The position numbers and the translations under genes were made by a program. From Helicoverpa zea (taxonomy: Eukaryota > Arthropoda > Insecta > Lepidoptera > Noctuidae): a DNA stretch of 64,000 nt. The stretch is taken from contig NC_061466.1 in NCBI RefSeq assembly GCF_022581195.2, positions 12,524,001 to 12,588,000 of the forward strand, in the 5' to 3' direction. Every line of letters starts with the position of its first letter. The first letter of the stretch is position 1. The notes beneath the pieces are model-generated. The model did not search any database and was not told the origin of the DNA. It worked only from the letters and a program-made list of their open reading frames with translations. Of the stretch, positions 11,178 through 23,542 are shown piece by piece.

Positions 11178-14100
11178 ATGGACGTCCCTTCGTTGAAAGA
11201 AACTCACCCTCAGAAGCATTATTTCAAAACTCTGTGCAAGTTTATTTATTACCTAGGTATGGGGGACCTTTGGTACGAAAAAACCGAAGTTTCAGACAAA
11301 AAGAAGAAACTATATTCAGCTTGGAGAATAATTATGAATGGGTATATCCTCATTGTCTTGCTTGATGAACTTCTGGCTTATGCTCGTAAAGACTTGACGG
11401 ACAGAGAAAAGAATGACCTGGTACAATTTACTTTTGCCCATCCCTTGATATACTGCAAAGTGCTACCGTTGTATATCTGGCAGGATCGCATCAAGGACGT
11501 TATGGAACGTCTTCTGGAAGGTTCTAGATCAACGTTTCATTCTCTGGAGCTGGAGAAATTGTCTGTCAAACAGTATACGAGGCACTGCTTAACTTTGACG
11601 ACAGTTTCTTATGTCACTCTGGTTTCTGCTTCCATTGAAGGCATAAGGCTTCATTTTATAGAAGGTAAGTTTTTTAAAGGTAGGTTATTTTGAAACGATA
11701 AGTTTTTTAATAACATTTTTATTTCATTCAACATTGACGTATAGGTGCTATGTGTATCCGTCCGTGGCACCATGAGCCTTAAACTGATGGACCAATTTTG
11801 ATTCGATTTTTTTAATGTAAAGCTGAAATAATAACCGTGGCTTTAAGACATTTTTCATCAAAATTTTCTCAAGTAACCAACTATATATTTACATTTTAAA
11901 TATACCTATATCTTTTGCAGACATCCCAATTCGCACAGAAGTAGTCTACTTCCCCAATCCATCTCACACGGGCTTCATCATCAATATCATTCGATTCTTC
12001 ATCGAGTTCCACTGGTATTGCATCGTCGCCATGATGGTGACCACCGACTGTCTAGCCCTGTGTTCTCTTTTGACTGTAGGCCATAAGTTCAGGGTATTAA
12101 GGTTGTATTTCCAAAACCTGAGGGAAAGGACTTTGGAGAAAAAAGGGGATAAGACGAAGGCACAGCTTGAGGAGGAGTTTATACAGGGTTTCGTGGTTGG
12201 GATTAAATTGCATACTGATGCTTTGTGGTAAGTATTTACAATTACAATTCATTTTGCCTGCTTAAGGAGTTAGGGAGAGGAAATAAGTGTGGTGAAAAAA
12301 TATGTTGTTTCCTTACCAGGTGTGCCCGTAACGTGCAGAAGTCTATGAGTCCTTTGTACAGCGTCCAAGTTACGGAAAGCGTTGCCTTACTCGTCATGTG
12401 CCTCGTAAAAATGGTGGTAAGTACATATACTTATCTTTCCTTCTACCTATCCTAAGCTTAGGCCTAGGGGACATTGTGGGCCGGTTAATTGGGTTGCTCC
12501 CTGTCCCTCCCTGTTGGTCTACCGACAACAGGCCCGTGCCAAGGAGAGGTCAGCAGTTTTGTATGAATTTAATGACTTTTTACTTACCAAAAAAAGAAAT
12601 TATTCTAGGCCGAAGTATGTAAAACTGCATAAATACTTGAAGTTGATCGATTAACATGAATGTATTTTTTTGTTTTCAGGTGGCAGAACGTAATTTCACG
12701 TACCTAGTAGCGAACTTCGCATTCATCAGTTGTCTTATAGTACTGACTGGATCTTACATGATGGCTGCCGGAGACATCACTCATGAGGTAATCATTTGCA
12801 TCATTTCTTTATTGCTGTATTCTTGGTAAGTCATCGCTATATCGTATCTTCTATCTTCGTTCATGGCATGCAGCGTCAAAGCACTCCTGTCTAAGATTTT
12901 TTTATCTGTTTACTGTAACCCAGTATTATAAGTTCATTGAAAATCTAATGGCGGCTTGGAACATCGCACGAGTTTGTGCGGAAATAAGCTTCTTGGGTTA
13001 GAAAACATTGACAAGATCTTTAAATAAAACTACTTTTGCGGATTGTATCGCGGTAAAATTAATATTATTTAATCCCGACGTTTCGGAGACGTACCTTACT
13101 TACAGCATCCATGGTCACGGCCAACGACGAACGACGACCAACACCTTAATCTGCCCGCGACCATGGATGCTGTAAAGGATCCGACAAGCTGGGATTGAAT
13201 AATATTATTATAACCGCGATAAAATCTGTAAAAGTTTTCTCTAACGGCCAGTTTCTTCATCAAAAGTTAAAGTTAAAGTAATGTCTAAAGTAAAGGTAAC
13301 GGTCAAATTCGTTTATTCAAGGCTAAAGTGACAGCAAAACTAATAGAAAAATTGAATTTGACCGTTACTTTTACTTTAGACATTACTTTAGCCATAACTT
13401 TAACTTTAACTTTTGATGAAGAAACTGGCCGTAAATGTCTAATATTCGCGTAAGTGTCAGAAATCAATATTGACATAATGTGTCTGACAAATCCACTGAC
13501 CTCTATATTCACCACTGGACAGGCTGTTGTCAACGTGCTTTTGTGCCCGTTTGATAATCGCCATTTTGGCGCTGTTAGACGTAGCGAGTGTCCGTGGTAC
13601 TAAAATTATTTTACAGTGAACCAATGAACAAACACTTCTCTCACAACCATTTGAAATTATACGTCAAAATTAGTTCTGTGGACACTCGCTTAGACGATAT
13701 TGGCACTTCAAATGGGCACAAAAAAATTGCTGTCAAACGTACGGAACAGCCGGTCCAGTGGTAAATATAGAGGTCAGTGGACAAATCTCTTTCAGGCTTC
13801 ACTAGTAGGCACGTCGATATTCCACAGCGGTTGGGAGCACTGCCACTGCCGGTCTGATCTCCGAGCGCTGGCTGTAGTGGCACTGCAAATGAGTCAGGTG
13901 CCAGTCTACATGACTGCCTTTGGAGTCATCACTTTGTCCTATTCTAATTTTATATCGGTAAGAACTTTGAGACATTTTGAAGTAATATCTGAAAGTAACT
14001 TCCACCCACGTTTTTTTTGGACACTCGGAAAGAAGTAATCTTTGTTCTTCTTTAATAAAAAATGGGCTAGGGATTTTTTGACATTAGCGAGTTCAACCAA

Positions 14101-14367
14101 AGATCCAGATCATCACAGCAAATTTAACGGGACGCGGGAGAAACCGCTGTCTGAAGGTAATTTTAAACAATGACCTATAAGATAAAGATTTTAATCAGGC
14201 TCATCTGACATTTTGTAAAACACGAGTGTATTTACATAACAATTACGTAATTAAATGTATTTTCTTTCTTTCTTTCTTTCTTCTATTTTTTTAATATCTA
14301 ACATAATATTTACTTCGTGTTTCAGGTAATTCGGTCGTCATACTCTTTCTTCGCAGTTATGTATTAA
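11178..14367 (+). CDS. Odorant receptor (insect 7tm_6 family), six exons, complete
   Basis: Exons by eye: 11178..11664, 11921..12227, 12320..12416, 12680..12787, 13796..13957 and 14326..14367 (TAA). All introns are GT-AG, with phases 1, 2, 0, 0, 0. The total is 400 codons, the usual length for moth ORs. Exon 1 starts at the only suitable ATG (MDVPSLKETH). Hydrophobic segments lie near residues 48-70, 78-100, 138-160 and 180-212, with further ones in exons 4 and 5. The late exons carry the conserved OR C-terminal region (ALQMSQVPVYMTAFGVI.. then VIRSSYSFFAVMY at the end). Insect ORs are inverted seven-helix ligand-gated channel subunits that work with Orco in olfactory neuron dendrites; the ligand cannot be told. 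No stops or frameshifts were seen. Intron 4 (1008 bp) is mostly foldback transposons. I am sure of the family and do not assign an OR number. Confidence 0.92.
13041..13226. mobile_element. Foldback MITE in OR intron 4 (first of three)
   Basis: GATTGTATCGCGGT at 13041 pairs imperfectly with ACCGCGATAAAATC ending at 13226. Inside, TACAGCATCCATGGTC pairs with GACCATGGATGCTGTA. No target duplication was resolved. It is one of three consecutive foldback elements in this intron. Confidence 0.65.
13245..13431. mobile_element. PIF/Harbinger-type MITE, 187-bp family, copy 2 (OR intron 4)
   Basis: The same family and exact length as 7128..7314, with CGGCCAGTTTCTTCATCAAA at the start and its inverse at the end. 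It is flanked by TAA at 13242..13244 and 13432..13434. It differs from copy 1 by only scattered substitutions. Confidence 0.85.
13493..13780. mobile_element. Foldback MITE abutting the exon 5 acceptor
   Basis: The end CCACTGACCTCTATATTCAC at 13493 pairs with GTAAATATAGAGGTCAGTGG ending at 13780. Pairing continues through CACTGGACAGGCTGTT and TTTTGTGCCC. ACAAAT occurs directly on both sides (13487..13492 and 13781..13786), a possible 6-bp target duplication. The right end is only 15 bases before exon 5. Confidence 0.75.
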
Positions 14368-14461
14368 AGCTAAGCCACATTAATTCACATTTCTATTTCG
14401 TAGCACGGATTTGTTAGAATTTTATTGGTGTTTGTAGTTTGTTTGCAATACTCGTAGTGTT

Positions 14462-14472
14462 AATAAAATAAA
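14462..14472 (+). terminator. Poly(A) signals of the odorant receptor gene
   Basis: Two overlapping AATAAA hexamers (14462..14467 and 14467..14472) lie about 95 bases after the stop codon, a normal distance for an insect 3' UTR. Confidence 0.65.
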
Positions 14473-15350
14473 TACAGTATTATTTATGAAAAAGGTGTTT
14501 TTTATTACTACATTCAATTTTTCCATTTTTTCATATTTTCCGGTGAGGCTATTTACACGCCATGATAGAGCGAAGTGGAAGAAGAAGATACGGTAAACGG
14601 ACCACGTCACAAGACGGGATAAACGCTAAGAAGAAGAAGAAGAAGAAGCTATTTAAACGCCAGTATTTATAAGAGAAAATAATAACGAAAGACAATATCA
14701 GATCTTGAGCCTTAGTAATCGGCTTATCGCTATCTATGTAAATATTAATTTTAAGCAAAATCCTTTTGTTTCCATCTGCGACGAGATTCTAATTTTCATA
14801 GATTTTCCCAAGATTGGTTATCGTTTGTAAATACATAAGTTTAATTAATTCAGAATGTTCTACAGATTTCTTTGTTTCATGATCAGATTTTGGATATATT
14901 TTTTTCTTAATCTTGTTATTTATGACGTGAAGTTGTGAACTACATAAAAAAAAACGATTTTTTACCTAAAGATTTAAAAGACAATACATATGCTAAACGC
15001 AGTTTTATCCAAGTACATACACACATACATTGAAGCAACATCTAGTAGGTAGAAATGTTCATATACTTTACTGTCTTAACATATTATTCAGCCTTTCTGC
15101 AGGCTGATACAGCAAAATACACAATATTGTATCTTTTGCCTCCAAATAAGTTTGGTTATTCTTCGAGTAGGAATCAATTTACAAGGCTTTAGCGATTCTG
15201 TATGAAATTCACAAGATATTTGGCGACAGGATGTCCCACTTGGAAAGCATCCAGCTTACAATGCGTCTTAGTTAGGACCCGCATCCACAATACATTTGTA
15301 TCGATTGCCGAATCGACTTTCTTATTAGTATTTTAATTCATATAATTATA
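14473..15350. other. Intergenic, no gene seen
   Basis: AT-rich sequence with an (AAG)n run at about 14628..14648. I see nothing else in it. Confidence 0.5.
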
Positions 15351-15561
15351 ATCATCGGCACGAATCTTGAGCGCTGACCTTCACCTGCGCAGAAGTAATT
15401 TATTGGGTCCCTTTTGTGGTATGAAGTGAGGCGCTGGGGCGGGCTAAAGCGATGATTGGCCCGCAGTGCATTGCGTCATAGCCGTCACTCGGGATTGGTT
15501 CTTTGCTAATAAATCACTTCTGCGCAGGTGAAGGTCAGCTCTCAAGATTCGTGCCGATGAT
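15351..15561. mobile_element. MITE with 54-bp nearly perfect TIRs
   Basis: ATCATCGGCACGAATCTTGA at 15351 is matched in reverse complement ending at 15561, and the arms run inward about 54 bases through CTTCACCTGCGCAGAAGT with about two mismatches. The interior is a GC-richer spacer. The target duplication was not resolved. Confidence 0.8.
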
Positions 15562-17058
15562 TCTACACGTGTATATTCTGTGAGATACTTAATAGTTACA
15601 TTTCAAGTTACTGCTGTCTGTTTGGCTGGCGATTAATTTTAACATTTGAAATCATACTCTGTTAACTAATATTGAATCGAAATTGTGCTCAAAATAGTCT
15701 TGCTGTGATTTTAAAATAAACTTTCAACAAAATCGATAAGAAGGTTTGCAACTTTGGACAGATCTTTTGCATTCTAAATTCCAATTCTGAACCCGAGAAT
15801 CGAAACTACAAAAATATATCGATACAAAACCGCATTCGTATCGATATATTCGTGTATATAGGTCGTAACACAAATGATACAGTCTCGGTTCTCTGGCTGT
15901 AAACTGAAGACGAATGTGGGCACTCCGTTATAAGGTAATGCAGTACCACCCACTTTCTGCAAAATGTATGCGATGTGTTATGAGTTTATGAGTATTCGTT
16001 TTCTCTTGGCTTCTGCACGTGTAGGTATATGTTTTACTAGCGTTAATCTATATCTGTACCGACTGTACTCCTATACTTCTTAAGTAATACAAGTGCACCG
16101 CAAAGTTTACTCTATAGACAACTAACAGTGCTTATCACTGCACACAACAACTTTCATTAATCAAAATAACAAAGAGTAGATATTTTTATATAACCAAAAG
16201 GTCCCGAAACTACTAAACCGATTAAAGTGAAACTGCAAATAAACGATTTCTATTATTTCCGGGTACGGGGACGTGGGGGAATCCGTGGGCAACAGTTAGT
16301 ACTAATAAGTTATGGGCGTGGTGGTTCAAATATCATAGTCCTTTACTCTTCCTCCATTTTCAAAACTAAGTACAAACGAAGCTATATAAAACCCCAGAGC
16401 AATAATATGCGGCAGTACAAACTTTGTGCTATAAATTAGTTGGTGTCGACACACCTGTGGCTTGACTCGGGCTTCGAAGTAGCTGCGAGCTTGCATTTGC
16501 AGCAACAGTCAAGAATGCAAGTAATGCAAGAATTTCAAAGTTCCTTGCACGCTCTGCTTTCTTGTTTAGTGAGTTTTTATGAGAAGTGTATATTGCTGGA
16601 TATGTTTTAACGTTTACCTTTTCCAAACTATGTTGGGGTCGGCTTGAAGTCTAATGACATACAGTCGAGTATCAGTGTTTTACACGGAGCGACTTCTTAT
16701 CTGACCTCCTCCTACCCGATACCCGATATAATAGAAGTATAAATATATATTTACCAACAAAGCAATGTTTGTTATTTATCCGACAAAATTAAAAATATGC
16801 CTACCATATTGACAGAATTCTAGTTACTCCAGTTATTGACTGAACATGGCTCGGCAGCTATAATTCCATTAGCAATACAACTAACATATAGTAATGTATG
16901 GAAATTCCTGCGAAATCCAATATAAAGCGTATGGAAACCTACACCAAACACAAAGTACGTTAGTTTCTGTTCAAACAGGAGCAAAGCTTTGTGTAAGGAA
17001 TTTACTTGGATTGACGGTATACAAGCCAACTCGTGTTTTCATGTAAATATTTCATATA
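15562..17058. other. Intergenic, no gene seen
   Basis: Apart from a truncated SINE B copy at 16624..16735, I see no structured feature. Short open frames here have no protein-like composition. Confidence 0.5.
16624..16735 (-). repeat. SINE family B fragment
   Basis: CAAACTATGTTGGGGTCGGC followed by a degenerate GAGTATCAGTGTTTTACACG and TATCTGACCTCCTCC matches the 3' body of the full-length SINE at 29515..29909. The tRNA-like head is missing. Confidence 0.7.
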
Positions 17059-17791
17059 CAGAGTGCTTAGTGCGAGTTTTCGTGAATTTTTTTACGGACT
17101 CACATGAGAGCGCGTATACTAAGATTTGTATGCAGTGTTGCCAACTTAGTGGATTTTCCACTAATACTGGTGGTTTAAGTCCCCTATTTAGTGGCGAAAT
17201 GTTGAAAGTACTGCGGGTCAAGTAGCGAAATGTAAGTTTTGTGGTACAACTTTAAGGAGTTACTATGGAGATTTGAAGTCTCACGGAATGTCAAAAAAGC
17301 ATCTACAAAACAAAAAGGTGAACGACTACTATATAATTATATTAAGTACTCATTCATTGGTCAAATGCGTAACTAAACAATTTGTGAAACTACTACGCCG
17401 ATTATAATTTGTGAAGGATTCGGATCGGGTCGGATGAATTGCTAAACAGATGTAATGCTTTGTCTGTTTTAATTTTCTATCGTTGCCGAGTTACATCTTT
17501 GGATGATTAAATTGTTTTAGGTTACAATAAAATATAAACAATATTTTTTTAGTGGTGAATTTGGTGATTTTAAGTGTGGGATAAATTTTTGTTAGTGGTT
17601 TTCTGGTGGTTTTAAAAGTTGACTCTGGTGGTAAGCTTCTACAACTGTTGGCAACACTGTTTGTATGGAACAAAAACAGGTTCCAATTTTTGACACTAGG
17701 TGGAGCTGTTTTTGTTCCATACAAATCTTAGTATACGCGCTCTCATGTGAGTCCGTAAAAAAATTCACGAAAACTCGCACTAAGCACTCTG
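17059..17791. mobile_element. 733-bp TIR element with about 74-bp terminal repeats
   Basis: CAGAGTGCTTAGTGCGAGTT at 17059 is repeated in reverse complement at the right end (17791). The arms are about 74 bases long and almost identical, running to TAGTATACGCGCTCTCATGT. A second inner pair (GTGTTGCCAAC near 17135 and GTTGGCAACAC near 17650) lies just inside. The interior encodes a zinc-finger-like fragment, so this looks like a non-autonomous transposon that carries or captured coding sequence. Confidence 0.75.
17192..17407 (+). pseudogene. Zinc-finger-like coding fragment inside the TIR element
   Basis: The reading frame contains CKFCGTTLRSYYGDLKSHGM followed by SKKHLQNKK. The spacing is Cys-x2-Cys-x13-His-x5-His, the layout of a BED/U1-like C2H2 finger of the kind found in many DNA transposases and in host factors derived from them. 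The fragment is only about 70 codons, with a stop just upstream (17189..17191) and TAA at 17405. Directly after the finger, AAAAAG is followed by GTGAAC, which could be an old splice donor. It may be the N-terminal end of a transposase from the autonomous partner or a captured host exon. I cannot tell which, and I do not expect it to be translated. Confidence 0.45.
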
Positions 17792-17889
17792 GTAACTAGA
17801 GCATGTATTTTAACAAAAAGAGCAAATGATGAATTGTATCACAATTGTGTCAATAATTATGGAGAGGAATGTTATAAAAATATAGACCA

Positions 17890-18087
17890 ACTAGCCGTTT
17901 TCTCGCGGTTTCACCCGCGTCCCGTGGGAGCTACTGCCCGCACCGGGATAAAATATAGCCTATGTTACTCGCAGATAATATAGCTTTCTAATGGTGAAAG
18001 AATATTTAAAATCGGCCTAGTAGTTTTTGAGTTTATCCATTACAACCAAACAAACAAAGTTTACCTCTTTATAATATTAGTATAGAT
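17890..18087 (+). repeat. Dispersed lepidopteran repeat (CCCGCGTCCCGTGGG type)
   Basis: Starts ACTAGCCGTTTTCTCGCGG, contains CGGGATAAAATATAGCC and ends ATAATATTAGTATAGA. It is about 90 percent like 19882..20086 by eye. Its element class is not clear from sequence alone. Confidence 0.7.
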
Positions 18088-19881
18088 AAATAGGTATGCT
18101 CTTGTTCCGACTTTTTTCTTGTTTTTTTTATTATTGTCTTTAGTTTATATTCAATAGCAATAATTGCCTCTTTTTCGGCGGTTTCATCAAAATCTAATTA
18201 GCATTTATTTATTACTAATTAGTATTTGAAACGTACGCGTACATATTTAAGGCTTGAAGCGCCTACCGGTTTTGAATAGCAACATAACACAGATACGCGC
18301 AACCTTAGTTTTTCTGCAGGCGTTAACAAAAACGGGTGTGAAGATCTGATATCTGTTCTATACTAATAACAACAAATTTTTATCAGTGGAATACTATATT
18401 TAAATCTATTGATTTATCAGTATATATTGTCGTGTAAGCTCAGTCCATAAAACTATCGCGTGCCCGTTCCTCGTCTAACCGGCTAAGGAAGCGTGCGTCA
18501 AAGTTGGACACGAGTTTATATTGTACCACAGACTTTATACGTGGGTATTGCTATCAGAGATTTATCCAGTTTAAACTGGATACAGTAGAAAGTAGGCGGT
18601 GGGATTTGGTTTAAAATTAGATGGGAATTTGTTTCATTTGCGGTTGTAGTTTGTAATCAACTTAAGGTTGACAAAGGAAGGACTACAGTGGTCAAATCGA
18701 GATTCTATCTAAGGTTATCCTTACTTACACGTCCTTCTTACCAGCTTTCATGCTAAAACTAATGAAGCAATTTAAATGGAATTTGGTACCCACACTGGTA
18801 ATCTAAAGCCTGAGAAATGACATACCTAAGCTAGTTTTTATGACGTGGGGAAAGTAGTTGTGTATATTGTTTGAAAGTTTGATGAGTAGGTACTTACATA
18901 TATACTTAGCGTTAAAGGCTAATAATAGTCAGAAGTCAAAACCATATTGGTACACACACTGCTTATACAATAAGATTTCCTCTTGCACATTTTCAGTCGA
19001 CGGCGGGCGGCGCTTTCGAATCAAAGGAAACAGCGGTATTTATTTTAGCATTGCAACTGTTTACATTTTAGCTTAACTTGGGTAAATATAACATAACGTA
19101 TTGTTGACTTTGGGCTATTTAAGTAAAGCTTTGGCATACACGGTTGCTTAAATTTGCTAAGTTAAACGATGCTAATTTCTTGTACATAACATTAAAACAA
19201 AATCTAGTAGTATTTAATTGACAGCTGAAACCCACTAATTTACCGTGCCCTCTGAAATACTACGAAACTCCTCATGACATAGATGGTCACCCATCCAATC
19301 GACCGCACTAAACGTTGCTGAACCTTATGAACGTCTACCCTTGTGAGTGCTACTAAGCGACAAGCTCCTCTTTTAACGGTCAAATACTTACAAGAGTTAA
19401 CAACAAAATACCTTTAACAAATTAATTGAAACCAACATTACAAAACACTGAAAGGAACAAAATAAAAGTTTTGAAATGTCTTTAAAAAGTCGGTGTCTGC
19501 AGTGCTGTGTTTATTTTGTCACAAACAAATAACATACAACCGAATTGAGAACCCCTTTTAGAAAAGTCGATTGATGAAAATATATTTTTTTTCATTAGTA
19601 GAATTTTGTTTTACCAATATAAACTACAAAAAAAGGACCAGCTTCTAACTAAATAAAACAATAAAGAAAGACTATCCAATACTAACGTGTTGGTCCTTTT
19701 TCCGCCCACTTAACAAGATCGTGGTAATCAGCAACTTGGTTTAGTGTTACTGCCCCCAAGTCAGCCGCTAAACTAGTTTCGACCCTCTAAATGTGTTAGG
19801 AAAGTTAATGCCTAGGTGTTTATGCCATTTTGTTTTGTGGTATATTGACTGCAAAAGCTTAATCTAGTGACTTTATAAACT

Positions 19882-20086
19882 ACTAGCCGTTTCCCCGCGG
19901 TTTCACCCGCGTCCCGTGGTAACTACTGCCTGTACCGGGATAAAATATAGCCTATGTTACTCGCAGATAATGTAGCTTTCTAATGGTGAAAGAATTTTTA
20001 AAATCGGTTCAGTAGTTTTTGTGTTTATCCATTATAACCAACCAACCAAACAAACAAAGTTTTCCTCTTTATAATATTAGTATAGA
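19882..20086 (+). repeat. Dispersed lepidopteran repeat (CCCGCGTCCCGTGGG type)
   Basis: Same family and same ends as 17890..18087. Both copies start ACTAGCCGTTT and end TTAGTATAGA, so these are likely to be the true termini of the element or of a common 3' fragment. Confidence 0.7.
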
Positions 20087-21699
20087 CGTATGAGTTTACT
20101 TAACAAATATGATTTTTACATAAAAACATAACTATGCTCCAAAATGGTTGATGGTATTTTTTATGAAGTGGTATTTACTAAATAACAGTATTTCACGCCA
20201 GCGGTTTTTTGCAAGCTAATCGGATCGTAAGCGGCGCGAGCGTCGCAACTGCACACGAACGGGAACAGCAAACAAATTGACAACTACCAGATTAAAAGAT
20301 GAAACGTGGAAACGCGCAAGAGCTAGGTTTTTGGCATGTGTCATGCTTAAGCGGAAAATCTACTGCTGCGAAAGGGCCATTATAATGGAAACCTAGGCAA
20401 AGCCAAAGAAGTTGATTCCTATGAATTCTACTGTAAAAAAAATATAATTTAAACTAGCTTCTGTTGGCGGTTTCACTCGCGTCCCGTACAAACTTTTCTA
20501 CAAATCCGGATAAAAGTAGCTTATATCCTGTTGCGATAAATGGGCAATATCACCTGAAAGATTTTTTCTAATAGACTCAGTAGTTCCTGAGATTAGCCAA
20601 GCAAACTCTACAGCTTTATAATAGGTATTATTACCTATACATGAATTTGTCTGCACCATGAGTTACAATAATAATTATGATCATGTAACAAACAACTTTC
20701 ATCTCCACAATACCATTTTCTACCGTAAAAACTCCGAAAGCAATTTGCTCATAATTTCACCAAACAACGTTTTTTGCTAATAACTTGAGTGTTACTAGCA
20801 CATTTAATTCACGTTGCGTAAGATTAATATGTGTTTTAATTAATTATAGCCAAGGTCAAGGGCGTAGTGCGTCTGACATGAGACAATGACCTTCGGAGCG
20901 GTTTTTATGGCGGGAAAGGTTAACGTCGAATGTGGTGTATCGTGTCCGTGAATTCAGGAGTAATTTTATTGCTTTGCCATTTACTCGGCGAAGAATGTTT
21001 CTTTATACATTGTTTGAAAGCTGAACTATTAAAATTCATAACAATCATTTTCTTAACCACTATCACCAATCTGGAAATTAAGACTAAAATATCATACGAA
21101 TTTTACTTAAGAATAATTTACAAAACATAAAAAAATACTTATTTGATGAGAATTTTTAGAATAACACATAATTATAATACATTTTTAGTACCTGTCTTTT
21201 ATCATAAACAGATCTAGTAAGCATAGGACCTTATTTTTTGGACCTTTGTCAAACTTCAATAGGTACATACATTATTGCTATAATACTTATTGTTTACATA
21301 CCCACTCTTTGATGAATTCAATTCATTGAAAAATTTTATTCAAATTGCTACGTAAGCAATAATTTTACTTTTCAGTCTTTCTTATTAATATTCAATTTTG
21401 AAAGTAAATTCTATCCTTTGTAAAGAGATTAATAAATAGCAAAGAGCATTGTAATTTTTTGATGAAATAATAATGCTAAAAATATTTTTGAATTCTTTGT
21501 TGAAACTTTTCGAAAGCGACCTTGAACTTTGCATTGAATTTAAATTTTCTTTTTCAAGTTAAGAAAAACTTTCTAGGAATATCTTGAACATCAACTAATG
21601 ATTGCTTTGCAAACCCTATTTGTACTGCATACCTACTTATGTTTAGACAATAAACTATTTTTATGTTTAAAAGTGAAGGAAAACATCTTTAAGAAATCG

Positions 21700-21790
21700 A
21701 CTTGAGCAAGCATGGTGATTAACGCTCATTCCTTCTCTGTATGAGAAGAGGCCTCTGCTCTGCAATTTAACATGATGATGAAAATACTTT
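21700..21790 (+). repeat. SINE/LINE 3' tail fragment
   Basis: CATGGTGATTAACGCTCATTCC and TGAGAAGAGGCCTCTGCTCTG resemble the tail of the SINE at 47411..47680 and a degenerate copy near 25305. Tails of this type are shared between tRNA-headed SINEs and their partner LINEs. Confidence 0.45.
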
Positions 21791-21813
21791 TCCAAACTAA
21801 AATGTAGGTAACT

Positions 21814-21989
21814 TTTTCTTTTTTTCTTTTTTTTTTCCGACGTCAAAAATCATCAAATGACCCCTCCCGCTGTGGGTTAGCAGCGGTGAGGGAGTGTCAG
21901 ACTCTTACTGACTAAAAACCGTCGTGTTCCGTCATAGGCCTTTTATGTACCAGGGCCGCGGCATCTCTTTCGAACAACCCGCAGCCCCG
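21814..21989 (-). mobile_element. SINE-like repeat, family A, with 14-bp target duplication
   Basis: AAATGTAGGTAACT at 21800..21813 is repeated at 21990..22003. Between them lie a T-rich run (poly-A on the minus strand), TCATCAAATGACCCCTCCCG, GGTGAGGGAGTGTCAGACTC and a GC-rich end. The exact long direct repeats plus the poly-A tail show LINE-mediated retroposition. I see no clear tRNA A/B boxes. Confidence 0.85.
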
Positions 21990-22132
21990 AAATGTAGGTA
22001 ACTAAAGTCTAAATAACTTCATGAAACTGGCTTACATACCATTCCGATTTGTAATATTACCCACCGAAGTAAACCAGTAACCATTTAGGAAAACTGCATT
22101 TTCGTATGCAAAACGGTACATTTAAGACCTAA

Positions 22133-22954
22133 GGCATCGTTCAGACCAAACATATTGTCGGCCGCTGACTGTGAGCGCGCGTTACGCAGTTTATTGCTTT
22201 TCCATATATATTGAAATTGTCGTTCACACCGAACCGACTATACGCTGTTACGTCGTCTGTTGTAGCTGACTCTCAGTGGCCGATTATTTTACTACGCGAC
22301 TATGCACGGCGGACGCGGATTGGCTACGCGGACGCAGTTGCCGAATAGCGCCGCTCCGCCGCGTACGCACCGCCGCGCCTCGGTACAGCACGTCGATAAT
22401 TAGTGTCCCTTTTATATAAACTTAAACGTATTAAAGATAGTAACTCATCGAATGTTTTACTGTCATACGAAAATATTTCTTGAACTTATTTGGATAAAGT
22501 CTATATTCGAAATATAAAGTATGAAATTGACCAAGAAAACATCTCCTCAAATTTAAGGGATGTACCCACAATCTCTTCTTTTTATTATTTTCGTCTTCCT
22601 CTAGAGCTTCGCAAATGGCAACTATTTGAATGCGCGTAATTTAATTGAAATATCAGTAAAACGTCTGATTTGAAAAAAATAAATTACGCTAGTTTTATCG
22701 TTTATAAAATACTACGAGCAACTTCAAATACTGAGCCCTTTTATGTGTAGAATAGTCAGCCGCTCAGCGTACGCATCTAGTGTGAACCTACAAGAGCCTA
22801 TTCTTTTGTTCACACATGAAGCGCATCGTACGCTATAGCCTATTGTCGGCTTGGTGAGTACGCGTACTGCAGATTGAGTCGACGTTCACACTGGGGCAGA
22901 CAGTGAGTATACTCACAGTCAGCGGCGGACAATACGTTTGGTGTGAACAATCCC
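22133..22954. mobile_element. Large PIF/Harbinger-like MITE
   Basis: The left end GGCATCGTTCAGACCAAACA pairs with the right end (reverse complement GGGATTGTTCACACCAAACG), flanked by TAA at 22130..22132 and 22955..22957. The arms continue through GCCGCTGACTGTGAG. The ends are GC-rich (CGTACGC-type words), the middle AT-rich. There is no transposase. Confidence 0.7.
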
Positions 22955-23542
22955 TAAAGCTATGTACACAACGTTATATTTTTATTTTGTTAGCACAGAG
23001 CTCCTTGGGGTGAAACTAATGTCATTTGTTACTCTATAAAAGTTATATAGGATTTTAAGCATTTCTTTTAAAGCACTTAGTATATTTCTAGAGTCTAGAA
23101 TGGTTACTTGTGTTCTGGGGTTTATTTTATCAAAATGTTTTTGGAAATAATGCCATGTTCTTCGTTTTAGATGTTTAAATATTGAGGTTTCTGTTTTTTA
23201 TCATTAAGTTAGAGAATACATGTTATTTAGATGTTTTTCTAACTGAAACCTTATTATTCAATTGTATTGATATATGTAGATATTTTTTTGTATTTGGCTC
23301 AATATTTCTCAATTCTTTCAAAAATTAAATCTATAAACATTTCTATTAAAACATTATTAGGTACTTGGTATATAAAAGAAACTTATCGAAACCCTATGAC
23401 AATTTCGACTTCTACAAGTCTAGCTGGAAATCTTCTGTACCTATTCGGGTCACGTCCAGCGTGCAGGATGCATGTATCTAAGATGCATCACAGCTGCAGT
23501 TTAATATGTATGTCGTATGTTATGCAATGATGTATATGTGTT

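Larger units (their letters stand above)
17792..21699. other. Intergenic, dispersed repeats only
   Basis: No gene is supported. The stretch holds repeats at 17890..18087, 19882..20086 and about 20453..20630, a single MITE-like arm near 19443, and an 18-bp palindrome ATCCAGTTTAAACTGGAT near 18556. The short open frames are random. Confidence 0.5.

Noticed and set aside
11129..11365. Alternative 78-codon frame overlapping odorant receptor exon 1
   Set aside because: It is out of frame with the receptor, has no domain, and the receptor frame has matching splice sites and family motifs.
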